Positions 59,960 to 64,000 of a stretch of DNA of 64,000 nucleotides are shown here, in pieces (the stretch's first letter is position 1; every line of letters begins with the position of its first letter). A program made the position numbers and the translations under genes. Source of the DNA: MB1-2 sp046566065 (GTDB lineage: Bacteria; Actinomycetota; CADDZG01; WHSQ01); the NCBI GenBank assembly GCA_046566065.1, contig JBKHXK010000004.1, positions 1-64,000 on the forward strand, given 5' to 3'. The notes beneath the pieces are model-generated. The model was not told where the DNA came from. It searched no databases and saw only the letters and a list, made by a program, of their open reading frames with translations.

Positions 59960-61186
59960 TCAGGCGGGCCGAAGATCCTCCGACGACCCCACGATAGGGA
60001 CGGGGTGAGACATAGATGTGGCAGGCGCCTCGCCCCGGCGCAGCGTTCGCACCTGGAGGAACACGACGTAGAGAGCGAGCAGGAGGGCGGCGCGGCCCCA
60101 GACCCCCGCGATCATCATCTTCTTGAACAACGTGAAGTCCTGGCCCTCGTAGATCGAGTCGTAGAACCAGCGGAACACGCCCACGTAGACGAACAGGTCG
60201 ACGATCGAATAGGCGATCCACCAACCGAGGTGCACCCTGGTCATCACCAAGAAGGGGAGTAGCCACAGCGTGTACTGCGGCGAGTGCACCTTGCTGAACA
60301 GCAGGAAGGCCGCGACGAGGGCGGCACTCACCTCGAGGAAGGGATAGACACCGTCCGTCCGGGAGCGACGCCAACCCACGGCCAGCGCAGCTACGAAGGC
60401 CAGAGCGGTCAAGCCACCGGTCACGAGGTTCAGGGCGTCGGCTCCCAGGTGGGGGAACCCCAGGTTCCAGATCGAATCGAAGTTGCCCACGCGGGCCGAA
60501 TGGAAGCGATAGGTGGCCGACCACCCTTCGAAGTTGACGAGGGCGAAGGGCAGGTTGATCGCGGCCAGCGTGCCGCCACCGACGAGGGCGGTGCGAACCG
60601 CCGCTTGCAGGCCCCGTTCCTTGAGCTCGTAGAGCGCTAGGGGCGCCAACAGGAACGCCGGATAGAGCTTGAACGCGCCGCCGACACCGAAGGCCACCGC
60701 GGCCCACAACGGCGCGCCGCGCCACCAGAACCACATCCCCGCTACGGCCGCGGCCACCGCAAGCAGGTCCCAGTTATGGAACGCATAGAGGACCAGCGCG
60801 GGCGCCGCGGCCCACATCAGAGAGCGCGGCCCCCTCATCCGGGCCAGGAGATAGGCCGTGAGCACCCCGACGGGCGCCAACAGCAGGGCCGACACCCTCA
60901 GGTATGCGTTCGCGTCCGCCACCAGCAGGCCCGCTAGCCACATGAAGAGCCCGGTAAGCACCGGGTACTCGATCGCGCCCCCGGTCAGCTCCTGGTCGGT
61001 GAGCTCTCCGTTGACGTAGGGAAAGGTGCGAGAGCCGATCTCTCGCACTCCGTAGAGAGGCTGGATGTCGTTGTAGCAGAGCCGCGAATACTGCCGGCCA
61101 TCCCAGCCCTCGGCCGCGGTGCACTGCGCTTTGAACAGGTATCCGCCCAGAAGCGTCAAGAGGCATACCGCCACGACGAGGTTCAC
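59960..61186 (-). CDS. GT87-like (DUF2029) membrane glycosyltransferase
   Basis: 408 residues with about ten membrane helices. DGRQYSRLCYNDIQPLYG after the first helix, then EYPVLTGLFMWLAG and VGNFDSIWNLGF fit polyprenyl-phosphate-dependent mannosyl- or arabinosyltransferases of the GT-C type (PimE/AftC group). The acidic residue in GWDGRQYSRLCYND would be the catalytic base. The GTG start may be downstream of the true one. 35 bases after the PBP gene, same strand. Role in cell-envelope glycans is inferred. Confidence 0.8.
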   Translation of the reverse strand: MNLVVAVCLLTLLGGYLFKAQCTAAEGWDGRQYSRLCYNDIQPLYGVREIGSRTFPYVNGELTDQELTGGAIEYPVLTGLFMWLAGLLVADANAYLRVSALLLAPVGVLTAYLLARMRGPRSLMWAAAPALVLYAFHNWDLLAVAAAVAGMWFWWRGAPLWAAVAFGVGGAFKLYPAFLLAPLALYELKERGLQAAVRTALVGGGTLAAINLPFALVNFEGWSATYRFHSARVGNFDSIWNLGFPHLGADALNLVTGGLTALAFVAALAVGWRRSRTDGVYPFLEVSAALVAAFLLFSKVHSPQYTLWLLPFLVMTRVHLGWWIAYSIVDLFVYVGVFRWFYDSIYEGQDFTLFKKMMIAGVWGRAALLLALYVVFLQVRTLRRGEAPATSMSHPVPIVGSSEDLRPA

Positions 61187-61221
61187 CCAGTCGGACGCGC
61201 GGACGGTCTTGCGGTCGCTAT

Positions 61222-63540
61222 CTACGGGTCGTCTCCGGGATCGTCGTCATCGCGCCGGGCTTCGCTCGAAGGAGAAGGGTTGACCGTCGGTATCGGGGAG
61301 GGTTCCTCGGTCGGCTGCTCGGTCGGCACCGGAGATGGCTCCTCGGTCGGCTCCACCGATGGCTCCTCACTTGGTTCCGCTTCGGGCTCTTCGGTCTTCT
61401 CCGCCTTGGGGGAGGCGGTCACGGTCGGCGAGGGTGGAGCCTCGTTGATCACCTCGTCCGGCATGTCGACCGGGGTCGGGAAGTCGAGGATCTCCATGTC
61501 AGCGGTCACTTCTCTCATGTAGTTCGCCCATATGACCGCCGGACTGACGGGGGCTCCGCCACCGGTGACGTCGTAACCGTGGACCGGGCGGCACAGGTTG
61601 GAGTCGCTGCAATAGCGCATCTCGGGGACGAGGTCATCGTCGGTTCCCACCTTCTTGTCGGGCCCCGGTTCGAACGCGTAGCCCTCCCAGACCACGGTCA
61701 CGAGCTGCGGGATGTAGCCGGCGAACCAGGCGTCCCGGTTGCTCTGCGTCGTACCGGTCTTGCCCGCCACCGGCCGTCCGATGTTGGCGACGGTCGCGGT
61801 CCCGGACTGCACCACCTGGGTCAGGGACTGGTTCAGAACATCGGCGGAGTTCTGCTCCACGACCTGTTCCGCATCGGGTGTCGACTCTTCCTCGCAATCA
61901 CCCTTCTGCGCCCGGTACTCCTTGACGCAGTTCCCGGCGGAATCTTCGATGTAGGTGATCGGCGCGACCTCCGGCAGACGCCCTCGCGCGGCCATGCCTG
62001 CGTAGGCGCGCGCCATCTCCAAGGGCGTCACGTCCAGGATCCCTAACGACAACCCACAATCGGGAGAGATCTCGCGCTCCCGTCCTCTGGTGTCCTCCCT
62101 GTCGAACTGCAAGACATCCAGGATGTCGACGACAGCAGGGGGGCCGATCTCTTCGATGAGTTGGGCGTAGATCGTGTTGACCGAGTTCGTAGTGGCCTCT
62201 ACCAGCGACATGGATCCGTACGTCGCTCCGCCATAGTTCTCGACCTCCCACGGTGGGAGACCGTTCTCGCCCGCGCACGGATCGCCGATGTTCTGTGGAC
62301 TAGCACCCGAGAAGGTGGAGGTGGGAGAGATCCCTTGCTCGATCGCGGCCAGCAAGGTCCACGGCTTGAACGCCGAGCCGGCCTGGCGGCCGGGTGGATC
62401 CGACGCGTAGTTGAAGCCGCGCGCTGTGCGGATGTTGCGGAAGTCGCGGCCCCCAACGAAGGCGCGCACCTCGCCCCGGGGCGTCATCGAGACGACCGCG
62501 GCCTGGGGGTCCTCTTTCTCGGTGAGGATCTCCGCCACCTTCGCTTCGGCAAGCTCCTGCATCTCCATATCGAGGGTGGTGTGGATCTTGAAGCCGCGCG
62601 TGTACAGCTCTTCTTTGAACTCGGGATAGAGGTATTCCTTGCGCAGCCATTCCATGAAGTAGGCCGCATCGGACTCCTCGGCGCTCTGACCGGGGTCCGT
62701 GATCAGCTTGACCTTGCCGCGCTTGGCCTTGCGAGCTTGATCCGAAGTGATGAAGCCCTCCGCCTCCATCAGGTCAAGGACACGGTCCCGGCGCGAGCGC
62801 GCTCCTTCGGGGTTCTCGTCCGGCTGGTAGGCCTGGGGGGCCGGGATGATGCCGGCGAGATACGCCATCTGGGGAAGGGTGAGTTCGTCCGCATCGCGGT
62901 TGAAGTAGGTCTCTGCCGCGGCCTCGATCCCGTACGCCCCACGGCCCAGATAGATCGTGTTCAGGTAGAAGCCCAGGATCTCTCTCTTGGAGTAGCGCCG
63001 CTCGAGCTTGATGGCCAGGATGGCCTCCTTCGCCTTCCTCGTCACCGTCCTCGACGGGTCGCGCAGGACCGCGTTCTTCACGTACTGCTGAGTGATCGTC
63101 GACCCTCCCTGGGCGATCTCGCCACCGGTCAGGTTGGCCCAGGCAGCGCGCACGATGCCGCGCGGAGAGATCCCATTGTGCTCGTAGAACTGGCGATCCT
63201 CTGCCGCGATGACCGCCTGCCCGATGAACGGTCTCTTATCGAGCAACTTGTCGGTGTCGATCAGGAATCGTTTGATCTCGTCGGAATACGTTCCGATCAA
63301 CTTCCCGTTCACGTCGAAGACTTCTGCGGACGATGGAAGGGTGATGTCCCGAGGCAACGGGATCTTGGAGAACGCGTAGGTCATACCGAGGATCCCTCCG
63401 CCGACCAGGATCGCCCCCAAGGGCAGAAGCCACCCGTAGCGAAGCAGGAAGCGCTGCAGCCGCGACTTGGGCTGTGTCTTCTTCGGGGAACGGGAAGCCG
63501 GGCGAGCCTTGCCCGCGGGTGCCCGCCTGCGCCTGCTCAT
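61222..63540 (-). CDS. Class A penicillin-binding protein (PBP1a/PonA-like)
   Basis: 772 residues. Short basic cytoplasmic tail, membrane helix (GWLLPLGAILVGGGILGMTYAF), glycosyltransferase 51 domain (EDRQFYEHNGISPRGI and GGSTITQQYVKN), and transpeptidase domain with SAFK (RQAGSAFKPW), SVN (TTNSVNTIY) and KTG (AGKTGTTQSNRDAW). The tail of about 85 residues is Pro/Glu/Ser-rich, with repeated PTEEPSP units and an acidic end. Synthesises and cross-links peptidoglycan. ATG at 63540; an upstream extension to 63606 is unlikely. Confidence 0.93.
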   Translation of the reverse strand: MSRRRRAPAGKARPASRSPKKTQPKSRLQRFLLRYGWLLPLGAILVGGGILGMTYAFSKIPLPRDITLPSSAEVFDVNGKLIGTYSDEIKRFLIDTDKLLDKRPFIGQAVIAAEDRQFYEHNGISPRGIVRAAWANLTGGEIAQGGSTITQQYVKNAVLRDPSRTVTRKAKEAILAIKLERRYSKREILGFYLNTIYLGRGAYGIEAAAETYFNRDADELTLPQMAYLAGIIPAPQAYQPDENPEGARSRRDRVLDLMEAEGFITSDQARKAKRGKVKLITDPGQSAEESDAAYFMEWLRKEYLYPEFKEELYTRGFKIHTTLDMEMQELAEAKVAEILTEKEDPQAAVVSMTPRGEVRAFVGGRDFRNIRTARGFNYASDPPGRQAGSAFKPWTLLAAIEQGISPTSTFSGASPQNIGDPCAGENGLPPWEVENYGGATYGSMSLVEATTNSVNTIYAQLIEEIGPPAVVDILDVLQFDREDTRGREREISPDCGLSLGILDVTPLEMARAYAGMAARGRLPEVAPITYIEDSAGNCVKEYRAQKGDCEEESTPDAEQVVEQNSADVLNQSLTQVVQSGTATVANIGRPVAGKTGTTQSNRDAWFAGYIPQLVTVVWEGYAFEPGPDKKVGTDDDLVPEMRYCSDSNLCRPVHGYDVTGGGAPVSPAVIWANYMREVTADMEILDFPTPVDMPDEVINEAPPSPTVTASPKAEKTEEPEAEPSEEPSVEPTEEPSPVPTEQPTEEPSPIPTVNPSPSSEARRDDDDPGDDP

Positions 63541-63586
63541 CGGAGCCAGTCTAGGGGCGCTCGCAAGCAAAGCGGCGCCATCTCGC

Positions 63587-64000
63587 TCACAGGAATCCGG
63601 TCGCAAGCCCCGTGTAGGTGAGCCACAACACCGCGGCCGCAGCCGCGACCGAGCCCCCGAGTCCGCCGCGGTGCAACCAGAGCGCGGCCTTGTCCCCCAG
63701 GTCGACGACGCCGGCGGTCGGAGCCGGACGGGCCGGAGTGACCGGGACGTTCGAGCGGGGTGCGAAGCGAGCCGCTGCGATCGCGGCCAGGACGGCCACC
63801 ACGAACAGCGGCACCGCGCGCCCCGCCGGGCCTACTCCGGAGGAGAGCCCCAGTTCCGCGACGGGGGCCAGCCCGGTGATCAAGCCCACTCCGGCGAGCA
63901 CCCAGGCGACCAGCACCGCTTCGGGACGGAAATGCTCCAGCTCCGTACGTCTCCCGATCGTGGCGCCCAGAGCAACGCCTCCGGCCACGACGGCGGGCAG
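63587..64000 (-). CDS. Membrane protein, C-terminal part (runs off the window)
   Basis: At least 133 residues with three to four hydrophobic segments; the frame is open to the window edge, although an in-frame GTG at 63988 could be the start. Segments read AVLVAWVLAGVGLITGLAPV, VPLFVVAVLAAIAAARF and VAAAAAVLWLTYTGLATGF. It resembles the end of a NuoL/MrpA-like proton-pumping subunit in style, but no motif proves it. Function unknown. Confidence 0.55.
   Translation of the reverse strand: MPAVVAGGVALGATIGRRTELEHFRPEAVLVAWVLAGVGLITGLAPVAELGLSSGVGPAGRAVPLFVVAVLAAIAAARFAPRSNVPVTPARPAPTAGVVDLGDKAALWLHRGGLGGSVAAAAAVLWLTYTGLATGFL

Overview
The window looks like chromosomal DNA of a high-G+C actinobacterium (Actinomycetota), probably a deep-branching lineage. 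The evidence is a BldC homologue, a probable mycothiol-conjugate amidase, a class II DAHP synthase, a stand-alone PurS with a small PurL, a dCTP deaminase of the actinobacterial type, frequent GTG starts, a GAACnnnnGTTC LexA box and a SigB-type promoter. No phage, transposase, CRISPR array or rRNA is visible. A run of ten Ns at 55516-55525 marks an assembly gap, so this is a draft or metagenomic scaffold.

Layout. 1-10 kb is a signalling region: a tRNA-Lys, an ECF sigma factor convergent with a B12-binding MerR regulator (a LitS/LitR or CarH-like light-sensing pair), and a six-gene minus-strand operon behind a SigB-type promoter (STAS protein, two very small proteins, a glycine-rich membrane protein, a DUF2071 protein and a receiver-histidine kinase). 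After these come galE, a flavin reductase-like protein, and a second ECF sigma factor coupled to a membrane beta-propeller protein. 10-14.5 kb holds tRNA-Glu with tandem copies of its 3' half, a secreted RTX-repeat protein, a class V aminotransferase, a membrane cupredoxin, tRNA-Asp and tRNA-Phe. 14.5-20.2 kb is bldC, a conserved hypothetical gene and a branched-chain amino acid catabolic operon (amino acid dehydrogenase, E1 alpha, E1 beta, E2). 20.2-24.3 kb is a tyrosine/homogentisate catabolic operon.

24.3-37.3 kb is one long minus-strand purine operon: dodecin, purA, purD, purE, a TetR regulator, purB, purC, a membrane protein, purS, purQ, purL, purF and a GAF histidine kinase. Almost every junction overlaps by 1-25 bases. 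37.4-54.6 kb is mixed housekeeping: a thioredoxin-fold DUF255 protein, ArfB, a glycosyltransferase, Mca, threonine dehydratase, DAHP synthase, LemA-HtpX, a FadF-like iron-sulfur reductase, dcd, tRNA-Gly, a diguanylate cyclase and a methyltransferase. A SelW-like gene at 46911-47147 has an in-frame UGA at the redox position and a bacterial SECIS-like hairpin just behind it.

54.6-59.8 kb is nth, dnaB, rplI, rpsR, ssb, rpsF, all on the minus strand. DnaB carries a complete homing-endonuclease intein inside its Walker A motif and the first 17 residues of a second intein, which runs into the N gap. Its promoter spacer contains a perfect LexA box. 59.9-64 kb has a GT87-like membrane glycosyltransferase, a class A penicillin-binding protein and a membrane protein running off the end.

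The observations most worth following are the selenoprotein with its SECIS, the two DnaB inteins together with the LexA box, the light-type regulator pair with its repeated TGCATAGGTT motif, the duplicated tRNA 3' ends, and the stress operon of very small proteins.
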